Shown here piece by piece: positions 25,601-38,201 of a stretch of 64,000 nucleotides of DNA. This DNA is from Larimichthys crocea (Eukaryota > Chordata > Actinopteri > Sciaenidae). Each line of letters opens with the position of its first letter. The stretch's first letter is position 1. The notes under the pieces were generated by a model. That model saw only the letters and a program-made list of their open reading frames with translations. It searched no databases and had not been told where the DNA came from. The DNA lies in assembly GCF_000972845.2 (NCBI RefSeq), contig NC_040029.1, forward strand, positions 3,833,811-3,897,810, read 5' to 3'. Position numbers and translations under genes: made by a program.

Positions 25601-25982
25601 TCCTCCTTCGTGTCTCAGCTAATTTGATTAATAGAAACCAACCACTCAGACATCAGTGGGTTGTAAAAAGGCCGATGCCCACCCCCCACTTTTCCGAGAT
25701 AAAGAGAGGAAAGGAAAGAGACCGAACAAAAGAAAGAAAAAGAGCTAAAAAAAAAATAGACCAAGAGGGGGAGAGTGAGGAGAGAATCAGAAACAAGAGA
25801 GAAGGAGGGAGAAAGGAAAAGTAATTAAAGCGAGGGGAGAGGGGGAGCGACAAGAGACCCCACTTAATAAATCAGAGCTGCCGAGCAACCTGTCAGTCTC
25901 CAGGCTCTTTTTATTGGTCACTGAGGATCAGCTAGTATTAGTCACTGGGGTCTCGCAGTGTGGTGATTGGGTGGTTGAGTGG

Positions 25983-25985
<3 letters not shown>
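19621..25985. other. Long non-coding stretch with one candidate exon
   Basis: It includes a CA run at about 20836-20851, an ACC repeat near 20880-20897 and a poly-T at about 21141-21158. The block at 21180-21600 is low in repeats and holds several TAAT, CAGCTG and GTTTACAT-type motifs, as in developmental enhancers. That is only suggestive. At 25700-25830 the plus strand is strongly purine-rich. The single exon candidate is 21855-21924. Confidence 0.4.
21855..21924 (-). CDS. Candidate internal exon, unidentified gene (70 nt)
   Basis: Minus strand: a pyrimidine-rich tract ending 'tttttcatcttcag' precedes the segment and the donor is TCT/gtgagtac. The most protein-like frame enters after one base and reads SGIYIPNDVPSREFSYMYDD followed by STS, leaving in phase 0. 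One other frame is open and one has a stop. The tyrosine- and acid-rich peptide would suit a cytoplasmic region, but I do not recognise the protein. The acceptor is doubled (CAGCAG), so a 67-nt form starting three bases later is possible. Together with 26648-26698 and 46304-46369 it suggests a large minus-strand gene with small exons. A spurious pairing cannot be excluded. Confidence 0.4.

Positions 25986-26044
<59 letters not shown>
25986..26044. repeat. (GT)n microsatellite, about 29 units
   Basis: An uninterrupted GT run of 59 bp. It opens a 640-bp stretch with five separate dinucleotide arrays. Confidence 0.97.
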
Positions 26045-26049
<5 letters not shown>

Positions 26050-26196
26050 GAGTCTTCGCGTCTGGAAGGATTCCATCAATAACACATGGACTGGGGCCAC
26101 AAGCAGAGACAAGGAGTCATGTTGGAGAACGGTGGGAGATGTGCAGAAGAAGAGCAGCGTCCATGTGCGTGCGTGCATATGTGTGTGTCAGTATGA

Positions 26197-26198
26197 AA

Positions 26199-26232
<34 letters not shown>

Positions 26233-26273
26233 CAGAGAGAGATAGAGAAAGAGAGAGAGAGATAACAAGTGAG
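26197..26273. repeat. Interrupted (GA)n microsatellite
   Basis: A GA-dominated array with single-base interruptions (CA and TA units), about 75 bp. It is purely purine on the plus strand for most of its length. Confidence 0.95.
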
Positions 26274-26306
26274 GTATTCATGTTGGGTAATGAAAGAGCA
26301 TACAGC

Positions 26307-26308
<2 letters not shown>

Positions 26309-26343
<35 letters not shown>
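26309..26343. repeat. (GA)n microsatellite, about 17 units
   Basis: An uninterrupted GA run of about 35 bp. It lies 36 bp after the previous GA array. Confidence 0.96.
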
Positions 26344-26344
<1 letters not shown>

Positions 26345-26409
26345 ACAGGGATAGCCATCATTAGACAAGCCAGTCCTCACTAATGATCATCAGGACCAGC
26401 AACAGCAGT

Positions 26410-26427
26410 CTGTGTGTGTGTTTGTGT

Positions 26428-26459
<32 letters not shown>
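26410..26459. repeat. (TG)n microsatellite with two interruptions
   Basis: A TG run broken by TT and TA units near its start, about 50 bp in total. Confidence 0.95.
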
Positions 26460-26596
26460 CGATCTGACTGTGAATGTGCACAGCCCCGAGCATGCGCACC
26501 ACCGAGTGTGATGAATCATGATTCAAGGCCTCCTTACGATCCCTAACACCCACAAGCATTAAGGTCGTTATTGATGACAGGACTCCTGATTCTGGG

Positions 26597-26622
26597 GTGT
26601 GTGTGTGTGTGTGTGTGTGTGT
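26597..26622. repeat. (GT)n microsatellite beside a candidate donor
   Basis: Thirteen GT units. Read on the minus strand it is a (CA)13 tract beginning 25 nt after the donor of the candidate exon 26648-26698, a position where CA repeats can influence splicing. Confidence 0.95.
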
Positions 26623-26647
26623 TTGAGAAGACACCATCGGGACTCAC

Positions 26648-26698
26648 CCCACCCTCCTGACTCCTATTACAGCTGCTCACGGTAGCAGTGGGGTCAGC
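26648..26698 (-). CDS. Candidate microexon, unidentified gene (51 nt)
   Basis: Minus strand: acceptor 'atctctgtttctttcag', 51 nt, then donor GGG/gtgagtcc. The length is a multiple of three and only frame 0 is open, giving ADPTATVSSCNRSQEGG. The other two frames meet stops. GC content is clearly higher than in the flanking intron-like DNA. An internal GTGAGC could act as an alternative donor. A CA repeat begins 25 nt into the downstream intron. The peptide is serine-rich and polar and resembles a linker or cytoplasmic segment. I cannot name the protein. Its phase fits 46304-46369, which also leaves in phase 0. Confidence 0.4.
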
Positions 26699-29600
26699 CT
26701 GAAAGAAACAGAGATAGGTAGGTGAAATCCGCTCTAACAAGTCCTGGAAGACTGATTGACTCGCACGCGCAGGAGTTGGCCAATCAGTACTCAGGCTGCT
26801 GCGATGACACGAGTGATACCTTGGGAATCCCCCACCACCACGTACACACACACACATCCCCATCTTCAGGTTGCTAAGTTGCTGACGAATTGAGGATGGC
26901 TCAGCGTTTAAGCTTTTAAGTGCCGGCTGACTGCCTGCTATGTCACCTGACACATGCCGCAGAGTGGGTCAAAAGATGTCAAACATACCCTGCGGAGTTC
27001 CTCTTGAAAACACACCCCGGTTTATGATCACATCCAGAAAACACAGCTTCTCTAGCCTTAAGGTCTAACAAACACAGGGAACACACAACCTCATATTTAC
27101 CACATTTCAGAAGACATGTCTTTTTCACTGGTGCACGATGCTACTGTCAACAACTGTCAAAGTCAGTGGAGTAGTGTGAACCTGGGAGAGGTCAAACATC
27201 TCCTTTTTTCAGTGCATGGAGTGTGTATGTGTTTCAGACTATGCTGGAATTCTGTTTTTTGCGCAGTGTCTACAGTGTGTACAGAGAGAGGTTTTATGGG
27301 TAACTGCAGGTTGCAGAGGCTCACGGGCAAATCAATTCGCACACACATCCGAAATCTCAACACTGCGTATAAACCTGTGCTTCAGGCAAGAAGATTGGTT
27401 GATACAACTACTGTTAAGGGGTGAGCCCGTAAAGTATAAGAAAAGAAAGAAAACTATACTGAAAACAGCCATGAAAACATTGTCGTATGAACTGCAGGTT
27501 CGTCTACAGAAGCATGTTCAGGTGCAGATCATCCAAACATATAACAATATGGATATTCAAAAGCAGAGAACAATGGTGGTGAATGGTTGTCGGCCTCAGA
27601 CTGCTCAGAAGCTCAGTCTAAAACTCTCTGGCAAGGAGAAGAAAACTCTTGAAGTACAGTACGACAGTGTCAGATCAAACGGGCAAGAGTGATGAGTTCT
27701 TGTGAGGTGCAAAATGAAAAGCCGCATATGACCCTACACATCAGCTAAGTATTCTACAGATACCATCAGAGAGATCAAAAAGTTTTTTTGGAGGGGGGGG
27801 GTTGCAACCTCATATCCCTGTCCTTTCACATAAGTTCTGCCATGGTAGAATTTTTTATTTCTCAAGCCTCAGCGGGATCGTAAAGTAGAGTTCAATCTTC
27901 AGGAACTTTTCCACCCTTCTTCTTTACAGTAAGATCATAGCTGTCAGAACTGTCACATCTCACCAATGACCGAATCGTTGGATACATGTTGAAGAGGTTA
28001 AGTTTAATTTCGTCGAGCGTTGGCCACAAAACCTGGTAGAAAATCGCAGTTGTTCATCCGTCCATTGGAAATAATGAATGGAATAGTCAAACTCTGTGTG
28101 CAATAGCCCAGTCATTTTAACTATGGAGCAATATTGACTGAAAAGTATTATTAAGAATTCATTTTAGATATTAATAGGTGTTTGGGGAGAAGTTGTATTT
28201 TGTTTTTCCTTGCTGGCAATAAAGTCTTTCAAGCGATTCGAGGTTTTTGGACTATGTTGGGCAGGTGCTACAAGTCTTCTGAGGTTTTTGTTCATTTTGT
28301 TTTGCAAAAACATAATTCAACCTTCGAGAAGACATTTCAGTGGATATCAATATTTCAAACATATGACAGCAATTAAATACACTTTAGAAATGCAGACTAT
28401 GGAGCATTTCTTTTAGAAGGAAAGAAATCAATGTTTGACTTCTACAATCAATGTGCTGACTCCCATCAATCAAGTCTGCTATTAAATGAACAATGGTTTT
28501 GTCCGAGCCCTCTTTGAAATGTATAGGAAGGATAGCTCTTTAGATTTAGATGGAAAGTCAGAATAATTTGTTTACAGCTTTATGTTTGTTTCTGCAGATC
28601 TACAGTTGCTGCGGATTGAGGAACAAAGACATTTAGACGAATGAGAGCCTCTCTACTCAAACTGCTTAATGCCACACAATGGCATCTTTTTTTTTCCGGC
28701 GAGGCCTTTCGACGAGATGCGGCGCCAGAGTCTCATCCCAGTCGCGTGTGCAGCTCGGCAGCAGTGCAAAGGCATTATCACCTTCGGGCAGGGGGAGAAG
28801 GAGTAGAGGATTACCCCCGCAACAGTCAAATATTGCTTGACTCTGAGCCATTATCCCAAAGCCCCCTCATTCACTTCTCAGCCCTGCATTCATCGCCTCT
28901 GGATCCTTGAGCAGCTCGGCTGCCTTTCACTTTGCACAGACGGCATGTGTAGACGCTGCTTCTTGGCAACCACTTCTCCCTGTGGTGTGTATGTACAGTT
29001 GTGAATCGTCCTGCTAAGAAAAGAATAGCGGCAACAATGACTACCAGTGCCTATCTACTGAGTGAAGGGAATTACATCATTTTGTGTTTGAACATAATTT
29101 GTAATTTAATCCTCTTCTAGTTGTTGGAAAATGGCTTGGTCCTGAATTTGTTATGACAGTGATTTTCTAACATTCAGCTGCAAAATGCATCAGGCTGGGG
29201 TACTTTCACGTGGACATGCTTACAATAGGGCGGCAAAGTCTAGCCAGAAGTCTATTCATATCCGCATTGATAACAGTGATATTGTAATGTGTTTGCGTCT
29301 GAATTCATCTGCCTCATCTTGTTTCTCACAGAAAAATAACAGACACAGATGCTGTCAAAGCAAACCAACATAACAGGTTGTATATTTGACATAATAAGAG
29401 CTCTTCATTCACGTACACCTACGACCCTCTATCTTTTTACTCTGCGTACTGCAGCTTCCTTTAACAAAGTGCAAACTGTTGCACGTAGTATGCATACAGT
29501 TCACACTACCTCATCATCGTGTGCCTTGAACTTTGACCCTCCCACTAATACATCCATCACAGTTTGAAGTGCGAAATTTGGAAGTGAAAAGACGAAAAAG

Positions 29601-31439
29601 CATGTGATTAGGAGTAGATGCTACGTTACTTAACGTTCCCTTGGAGATGCAACAAAACTGCATTTGTGGAGCTTGCCAGAGACGGCGGTCAAGCCGGTGA
29701 GCTCTGATGTTGTTATGTTGCAATGTAAGTAACAGTACAGTATTATATTTAAAATTACATTTGGATAATCATAATCATGATGTTCCATCAACATGGTTGT
29801 AATATTCCTGGAAGTCTGGGCATAATTATTTGTGTATCCATCCATATGCAGACATTTGCTGAACAATTGTGTTGCATTGGAAATATATCACATTTAAATT
29901 TGGCATTAGTTAGTAGCCCAACTGAAAATAACAATATATACATGCAGTGAAATATACAGGCCTGCAAAAATGATGGAAAGCACTAATACTTGTCCTATTG
30001 GGAACAACATACGTTCAAACACAATCTCTCAGATATCCAAGTAAACAAACAGCCTCAAACTTGGACAACAATGCAAAGGTCAATAGTTTTCTCTATGAAA
30101 TAGTGATTAAGCAGCCACAGAGAAGAGCTTTATGGGGAAATGGATCTGACAAGTCTTCAGCATCCAACTGACTAACTAGCTGGCAGACTAGAGACACAAG
30201 AGACGTTTTGTTTGCTGTTATCCAACATTCTATTGACTCAGGCGAAGATACTGCACTCTGCGAGATAAAAAGGCCTTTGAAAAGACATTTTGCATTTGGA
30301 AACAATAACAAGATTAGTGTGACAGTCCAAGCTCCAGTGTCTGTCTGGCCATCTTTTGTTTGAGGACACTTTGTCACCATTATAATAGAGAAAGAACATA
30401 CACACACACACACACACATAAATTTGATTTTCTGTCACTGTCAGGAAATGTATTTCCCAAAATGTTTAAATCGAATCCAACAATTTAGGCTCAAATGTAT
30501 TTAAAGATTTAAAAAAGGTCAGTAGCATCTTCTTTCTGTTTTTTTGTTTTTTTCTGCTGTTCTGTGTAGCCATTATTAAAACATTCATTTGATGTTCATT
30601 TGTGTAATGAAAAGAAGACGGAAATGTCTGGATCTTTTAGTTTTCCAAGCCATTATTTGCACATTTGCTCGTTTATTCATTCATCTCAAAGAAGGACACC
30701 TTTTTTATTTTTTTATTTTCTCAGTGCAATGGAAAATGGAGTGCGCGGTAATGAATACACATTATTAAACACTCAAGAGATATGCCGGCTGCTATGTTGG
30801 ATGCACGGCTCCCACACATTTTTAATGGGTCCTTGTCGAGAGGCTGAGAGGAGGAGAACGCTGCCGCCTGTACAATTGTAAATGGCCTGAGTAAATAGGA
30901 AGATGTGGGGTTGGACGGGGGTCCTATTGTAGTGAAAACATGCACAAATATACAATATTCATGATGTAAGCTTGCACATATACCTAACACAGTCCACTTG
31001 TTGCATTCTTAATTTATTATTAAAATCATGCATTCATTCACTCGTTCGAACTCTCTATGTTCCAGCCATAGTGGTATAGCAAAAGAAGACGAGGAGGAGG
31101 AGGAGGGCTGGGTCAATACGAAGCTTCATCTTAAGTACGTCACAACTCAAATAGGACTGTCAAATCCTAATAGATGGTGCTGGAATTGTAGCAAGGCCAG
31201 GCACATGAGTGGGTGCACCAAGCCAAGGCTAACATACTGAGCTTAATACTAAAATAAATGTCAACTCAAACAAGAGGAATCAATCTTATCTGGCCGTTTC
31301 AATCTGGCTGACTGACTGCTAGGTGGTGACCCATGCACACCTGTGTGGAAATATTATCTTGTATTTGTTCATACTATTCATATTAAACCAAACAAACCAT
31401 GGGTTGCTTTATTTGTCAATTTGCCAATTGTTGGGCTGT
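26699..31439. other. Non-coding stretch with a GC-rich patch
   Basis: The longest open frame here (27216-27692, plus, 158 codons) has no recognisable domain and is within the range expected by chance. A GC-rich patch at 28690-28850 is open on both strands. Its minus frame begins with an ATG (peptide start MAQSQAIFDCCGGNPLLLLP) and stops at 28666. A CA run lies at 30400-30418. No gene is called. Confidence 0.4.
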
Positions 31440-31530
31440 GTGTCCACCAAGATTAGTGACAAGTCTTGACAACTATTGGGTGGATTGACCCAAAGACATT
31501 GGTTGGACTGGGTGTGTTTGGAATTGATTT
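31440..31530 (+). repeat. Dispersed repeat R1, short degraded copy
   Basis: The block 'tcttgacaactattgggtgg' followed by 'attgaccc' and 'aattgatttgcc' is recognisable as R1, but the later blocks are lost. Confidence 0.4.
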
Positions 31531-34500
31531 GCCACATAATGTGCACATGAATATTCCAGGCACTCAAATGTGCCTCATGGGTAAGTATCTATTACTAGGC
31601 CTATGTGATGGATAATTACCATTCCGTTCTAAGAAATCCTCAAAGCCCATAATACAATGGCATGAATTACAGTTGAACCACTCAAAATGACTGAGTAAAA
31701 TTGAATGATTTGGTTGCAAAGTCATTGCCAATGGACCTACTTGATATGTATCAGGTGCAGGGACGTTGCAAGTCCATCACGGTTGGGGATGCTGAGAGAG
31801 GGTCACTGTATATATTATGAATTCATGCTAAATGGGGCGTAATATTCACGTGTTTGTTTGAATTAAAAATACCATTAAAACATAATTAAGAGCAATTTAC
31901 AACAGTTTGAGAATGGTTCACACTAGAGCAGGCAACACCAACATATGACTACACCGTCAACAACAAGGAGCTACTGCATAGAACTGTAGAAGATGAAGGG
32001 CAGACAGAGGTTGACCAGTTCATCAGAGTTTCCAGAAGAGCAGCGCAGTGGTGATGCAGACGTTATATAATGGAGGTAAGAGTACATAACACAGATCTGT
32101 CTGCCTGTTTGTCACAGCCTCCAGTCTGCAGTGTCCTTCAGTTCATACACTTGAGAATAGTGGAGTGAAACTATGCTTCGCGCAAAGATAGACATGCACC
32201 GTGTAATCCTTGTGGCTACAGCTCTGAATACGAAGGCGAGGCAATGCTCATGGCTTGATCATTCATTATTTCCAGATGATCCCTTGCCTTTATTCAAGTG
32301 CAACCACCTTTGTGGTTTTAAGATCGATTTCTTGGCGACTATTGGATGGTTTACCATCCAGTCCGGTACAGAAGCTCATGAATTTAATGGCTTTTATACG
32401 TTCAGGTGTACTTAGCATTTACTTCTAATCAGCAAATATTAGCAGGCTTAACATATTAAAATAAGATGACATTATACATATTAAATATTAGCTTTGTCTT
32501 GTTGGTTGATCAGTTCAGCACTGGTTTGATCTTTGTCAAGAATCATATGAAATATCACCAGGCTAAAACCAGGGTGTGGATTTATTTGGTTCTTTTCATG
32601 TCACATCTTGTTTATGACGATTTCTCTACTTTAATATATGTTGAACATTATGTCGATGCTGTATGTTTAATACAGCGTGTTGTATGAAAAATAAAAAAAA
32701 TAAAAAAACATAAAAGCTGCTTTCACAACCTCCTGTGAGAAAGCCTCTCTCAGCAAAAGGATTATGCCCTGTAGCCTTGATGGTGAACCAGCGGGGAAAA
32801 GATTAGCTCAGCAGACACCATCACGACTGAAGAGATGGTTGGAGAGTGCTTCCCAATTATCCTGGATATCTACTTTAAGGAGCTTTATAAACAGAATCTC
32901 TTGTTAAAGGAAATCACTGTTACACAATTAGATATCATCTCTCTGGAGTATTAAGTGGAGTTATTTCTGAACTTGTTCTAATGTTCACTTTTATGGCCAC
33001 ATTCAAGGCAACACATAATACGCAGAAATAAAGGATTCAGCATTTCAACATTGTAATTAAACCCTGGCAGCGTTTAAAGAGTTTCAAACAGCGTTCAGTC
33101 CTTTATGTTGGGAAATAATTATTAAAGCATTTTATTGTTTGGCAATGGTCCTGTCCTGGAGAATGACTTTGGTAACAAAACAAAACATTCATTAAACTCT
33201 AAAAACTATGGTATGTGGTATATATGGAACTATATTTTCAGCTGCAGTCTTTTTCAGTTTTTGCTTTGTGTTTTTCAAACCAAATATCCTCAGAAAAAAA
33301 CAAACAAACAAACAGACTAAACATCTTTTATACAGATTAAAGAAATGCTTGGCTGCAGTGCTGCCTCTCAAAATTAGCTCCGAGTCTGTTCATCTATTGA
33401 TGTGAGGAGGAAAAAGAAAAAGAAAAAAAATCAAACAAAAAATGTCATTTCAGGACAGAGAAAGTCTATTTGAGTGGGATGCACAAATAGATTCTATGCA
33501 CAGAATTGCTGTAGCTGTGCTTTCTATGTGTAGGTGAAGAGTGCAATAGCAATAGTGATAGCATAGTAACTGCAAGAGAATGAAGAAGAAGTGAGTGTTC
33601 TCCTTTATTCAAAATGCGACATGGACTATTGATGGTTCTTTGGTTGAAGATATTGCCGTCTGTGCCTCTTCTTCAATTCATTTCTCTCTGCTGAATGTCA
33701 GTGCAAAGTGGTGAATGTAGAGCGAAGCTCTTGCTTAGAGCCTGACTGACAAAAAAAAAAACCCTGACATTTACCAATGATGTGACAATTTTTTTTCTCC
33801 CCCTCTATCTACATCTCTATTCCGTAGCCTTCGTTATGATTACAGGTCTCATATAAGTGGTATCCCACGTATAAAGAGTGAAACAAAGCGGGGGACAGGG
33901 AGACATCAAGCTTGACAGAGATGAATATAGAGACGGAGAGAGAGAGTGAGAGAGGTTGATGAAGTGAGGGGAGAGGAGGAGTACGGGGAGGAGAGTGAAC
34001 GCTATCAGTCAGTGAAATATACCCCATGCCATCGGCACCAAAGGAAAACATCACTGTTCTGGGGTGTCAAGCTGAGATGGACGACCAGGACACTTGCTCC
34101 GTGTGATATCCTCTGTGTATGTGTGTGTGTGTGTGTGTGTGGGCATCTGAGTATGTGTGAGTGTGTGTTTGAAAAAAAAGAAAAAAAAAAGAGAGAATGA
34201 ATTCCTGTTTGATACATCACAGGCACAAAAGTAATGGCTCACTGTGAAATTGTTGCAAGCTGCCCACTGTGTGCACTGCGCACACGCACATGGAAAGTCA
34301 AGCAATCAACACCATCACGGTGGTGGTCTGCAGTGGCGGGTAAAACATAAAAAAAATATATATATATATTAATGCATTGCCTCGGGAGGCGTGAGTCTCA
34401 TAAGTGCAAGTACAGGGCAGTTATTTACTTGCCAGGCATAGAGCTTGTGGTTGAAACCCTGCAAAGTAAAACAGTGTATCATGGGTATTTTTAGCAACCA

Positions 34501-35509
34501 AGCTATCAGGAATGTTTTTATTTTTGTTTGCTTTTTTCTCACTTTCTAATGGAAGTGGATATTGCCCAAAATATGTCAAACTAGTCCCGGTATACAAGGG
34601 CACTTTTGTAAACTTTGAAACAATATGTTTGGAAGTTTGGAGCTGCTGACAAGAACAGAACAGCATTTCTTTCTTTTCAGCTCATATACAATACTCAATA
34701 CATACAATTCTATATGGAGAATAGAAATAGGTATTTTTGCAATTTAGCACCCTGAGTTTTAGATTGCAATACCACTGTGGTACATATGGACAGCTGTACA
34801 TCAGCCCAGCTTGGCATCTGTCTCCGTCAAAGTCCTCTTCTGTCTCAATTACATTGCCTGCTTACTGGGCTCCGGTTCTGGCATGACACCGGTTCCACTT
34901 GACACTTGAAAGCCTGAAAGCCTTGTATTCCTGACAGTCAAGAACGTCTGTGGTACAAACACTCCCCTGGTGCTTGGAGCTCGCGGTTTGGACAGCCCGG
35001 CTAACAGAGGTGACATTTGCTAACAGCAGCTACAGTTCACAGCAATTTACTTTCTGTCCATTGGAAAACTCTGTAAATCACAAAGAGTTGATGCAGAAGA
35101 CACCAAAGGGAAAACCGGAAAACATTTTCTCAATGAATTGTGACCCAATCTTACCCAAATCGGAGCACATAGTTACATAATGCAGTTATTCACTGCACTG
35201 AATTTTCACCTGATTTAGTCAGTGAATGATTTAAAATCTGTTATTTTACGGTATAAAAGTTACACAGTGTCACTTTAAGTAGGGGAAGATAGTTATTAGA
35301 ACAAAGACCAATCCTTACCTTAAACCATGTGTGCAATAATCCAAGCACACACTTGGAATAACAAAAGTTTACTGCTCTGAATTAATTCCTCATTTTTCCC
35401 AGAATGCACACTTTCCTTTCTGCACTTAGATGCCAAGTGGACCGGGTAAACTGAATTCTTTCATCTGCTCATGACTTTTTTTTTTTGATGTAATCCTGGC
35501 CAGAAATGA
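31531..35509. other. Non-coding stretch with low-complexity tracts
   Basis: The block 32330-32410 retains 'gcgactattggatggttt' and is a further degraded R1 copy. A TG run lies at 34114-34141 and a TA run near 34357-34369. No exon is supported. A minus-strand acceptor/donor pair near 35320-35352 encloses 33 open nt but sits in self-complementary sequence, so it is not called. Confidence 0.45.
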
Positions 35510-36430
35510 TTGTCTATAAACACTTTTTTGAAGTCTTAGCTCTTCTATACACACATAAGATTTATTTCTTCAGGCTCTCAAATTTTCTTCACAGATTTCT
35601 TGCAATTTGTGTCAGTGAGCACATCTCCTTTGCAAAGGTAATCCATCTACTTGACAGGTGTTTCCCATCAAAATGCTGATTAAACAGCATGACTGTTACA
35701 CAGGTGTGCCTTGGACTGGTCACAATAAAAAAGGCCACTCGAGGCGGTGCAGTTTTATCTTGAAAACAGACATTTGTCAGGGTCAGAAAACCCGTCATGA
35801 TCTGCTATTTGCATGCAGTGCGACACATCTATTTCACATAGAGCCGATGAGGTTGTTGAGTGTCGCCTGCAGAATTCTGGCCCACTCCTCGTCAACGGCT
35901 CTGCAAAGTTGCTGGATATTGGCAAGAATTGGAACATCCTCGTCCAGAACATCCCAAAAAAATGCTTGATGAGTAAGTAGGCCATGCAGCAACTGGAATG
36001 TTTTCAACTTCTAGAAACTGTGTTCAGATCCTTGCAACATGGGGGTGGTGCACAATGATGCTACGGTGGTGATGGTGGTGAATGAATGGGCCTCAGGGTC
36101 TGATCTTGGTATCTCTGTGTATTAAAATTGCCATCAGTGATAATTCACCTGGGTGATCGCTTATGCCTGCCAATAGCATGGCTCCGCGGTAGCGAGGCGA
36201 TCTCAATAGTGGGTTGATATCAACAGCTCTACGGGGAAGAAACTTCATCATGGAGCTGTGATTGGCAAGAACAGCTATGCTTCGGGCACTGGGTTACCCC
36301 CCAGTTGAACCACTCAGCAGTGATGGCCAGGCGATGATAGATCACTAATTGGATCGACAGCTTAACAAGAAGCCTGTCCGCTGAGGTAGCATGGCTGTCT
36401 TTAACCGATGTAGACACCCTCTGTTACTAT
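35510..36430 (-). mobile_element. Tc1-like transposon remnant, 3' part
   Basis: Read on the minus strand, the 3' half of a Tc1-type transposase gene is recognisable at nucleotide level, including 'ccatgttgcaaggatctg', 'gccaatatccagcaacttt' and 'gaggagtgggcc'. Next come the usual 3' untranslated blocks with 'cacacctgtgtaacagtcat' and a terminal region near 35515-35560. The first part of the gene and the 5' inverted repeat are not visible, and similarity fades above about 36300. Frameshifts and stops break the coding region and the last catalytic block is scrambled, so no active protein can be made. The copy is about 0.9 kb against about 1.6 kb for a full element. Confidence 0.75.
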
Positions 36431-38142
36431 ATGAACACTTCCGCTTCCACCAACCTTTCTACTTGTCAATTAAAAGAAAAACAATTATATCGCATGGGTA
36501 ATCACCCACCAGTCTTATGACTAAATCATCATGTGTACTTGTAAACCATCGTCGGCGATGGTTTGTCGATCGTCATTATCAAATGTCAAAGACGTGATTA
36601 GTTCATACTTGACTTTGCCATCATGACAAGTAAGTAGGACTAATCAAGAATGTATTCATATTGCCATGTGGTCAGGAAGTTAGGGTGCTGAGGGGGAGGT
36701 TTGACTTTGTTTCTGTATTAAACAACAGCTAAATACAATCTCACGTCCAACCCTGGTTAAGCCAATGCAGGTCAGATCTAACACCAAAACATACGTTGAT
36801 GTGTTTTAGGGAGTATAGAGGGTCCCACTGAATCAAAGTGAGGAAAGACATTGGGGCACATGGTAAGACAGACCCAGCAAGTCCAATCCAGCGAGCTAGA
36901 GTAGAGTACAAGATACAAGAGTAAAAGGTCACTGCAATTACTGCCACATACATTGACACATATCAGCCATTAGTAGAACAGGACATGATTGAGAGACAGA
37001 AATTGAACATTTGATCATGAAGCTTCATGTCTAATTCTCAATAATTTATCAGTGGAGTGTATGAACTACACTGCAGACTTGAGTTCCTGTTAACAGCTGT
37101 TAACAGCAACCAGAGTGACAGCTGTCTCATATGAACGGGTCCATCACTGATTAAATGAGCATTGATAAATTCATGTAGAACGCTCGTCTCCTGTATGAAA
37201 AACAAGTCTAGGTGCTGTCTCTTTCTCTTCCTGTCCTTGCAGTTTTCATGCATAGTTAGTTTCCTGTCTGCGGAGTTGCTGCGGCTGCTTTGACATACAA
37301 TGTGTTAGTGTTCATTGTTGTTCAGCATTTTGTGTGTATGATGTCATTAAATAGAAGCTTCTCTCAGCATCCCAACAGCGACTTCCAGCGTATTCTTCCT
37401 GCATATTGCAATATAAATCGATCAAAGCATGACCCCAGAGCCATTCATAGATTTCAAGGCTAACCCACTGACACTAAAACAGCCCCCTGGTCATCACCCT
37501 CCGAAGGGTCACAAGATAAATCTGAGATGAGATGATTAATGGGGTTGTGAGGGGGAAAGAACTTGCACGTTCATTTTCTTTGAGAATTTGCTCTGATCTC
37601 TGCTATTTTTTTGTCAAATGTTGACATCAAACAGTTAATGAATCAAACCATCTGAGAAGTCTGGAGGGGAAATGCCTTTTGCTAACAACTCATGTGCATG
37701 TGATCACAGCTTTTTTTTTTTTTTGGTGGTTTGGTTGCATCATTCTGTTCTGTCTCTCTTTTTTCATCTCCACAATACCGGATCACTCTAAAAAAACATG
37801 TGCATCCCTGGTCTGACGTATATCTGAGGTAGGTACACGCATCTCTTTTTATGAATACAAGTTGGGAAATGTTCCGTAGTTCAAGCCAGTGCAGGGATGT
37901 CTGCATTTGAGCGAGGAAGGTGGGTTGTACAGTAGGTAGACAACAGAGATCAAAGTGTGGGAATCAAGGAAAGACAGACAGAGTGGAAAAGGGCATGGAG
38001 GGTATAAAGGGGGTTGTCAAAGGGTTGGGGCACACAGGGGGAGGAAATGAGGAGGAGCAGCGGTGGGAATGGAGGGAAGGGCGAGCCAAGTAAGCACTTT
38101 CCTGTCCATTTTTCATCAGGCAGGCTAAATTAGGCCAGGCTC

Positions 38143-38156
38143 GTCTCCCTCTCCCT

Positions 38157-38194
<38 letters not shown>
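38143..38194. repeat. (CTCCCT)n/(CT)n simple repeat
   Basis: A few CTCCCT units run into about 16 CT units. On the minus strand it encodes arginine/glutamate or arginine/glycine runs in an open frame that starts in the GC-rich patch to its right. That is a property of the repeat and not evidence of a gene. Confidence 0.93.

Positions 38195-38201
<7 letters not shown>

Noticed and set aside
25979..26380. Open frames encoding Val/Cys, Arg/Glu and Ser/Leu runs
   Set aside because: Translations of dinucleotide microsatellites.
26543..26953. 136-codon minus-strand open frame
   Set aside because: It runs straight through the candidate exon and a CA repeat. Only the 51-nt spliced part is retained as a candidate.
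27216..27692. Longest open frame in the window (158 codons, plus)
   Set aside because: No recognisable domain, no splice or promoter context, and the length is within chance for 64 kb read in six frames.
35320..35352. 33-nt minus-strand acceptor/donor pair
   Set aside because: Embedded in self-complementary 'ccaagtgtgtgcttgg' sequence that is probably repeat-derived.
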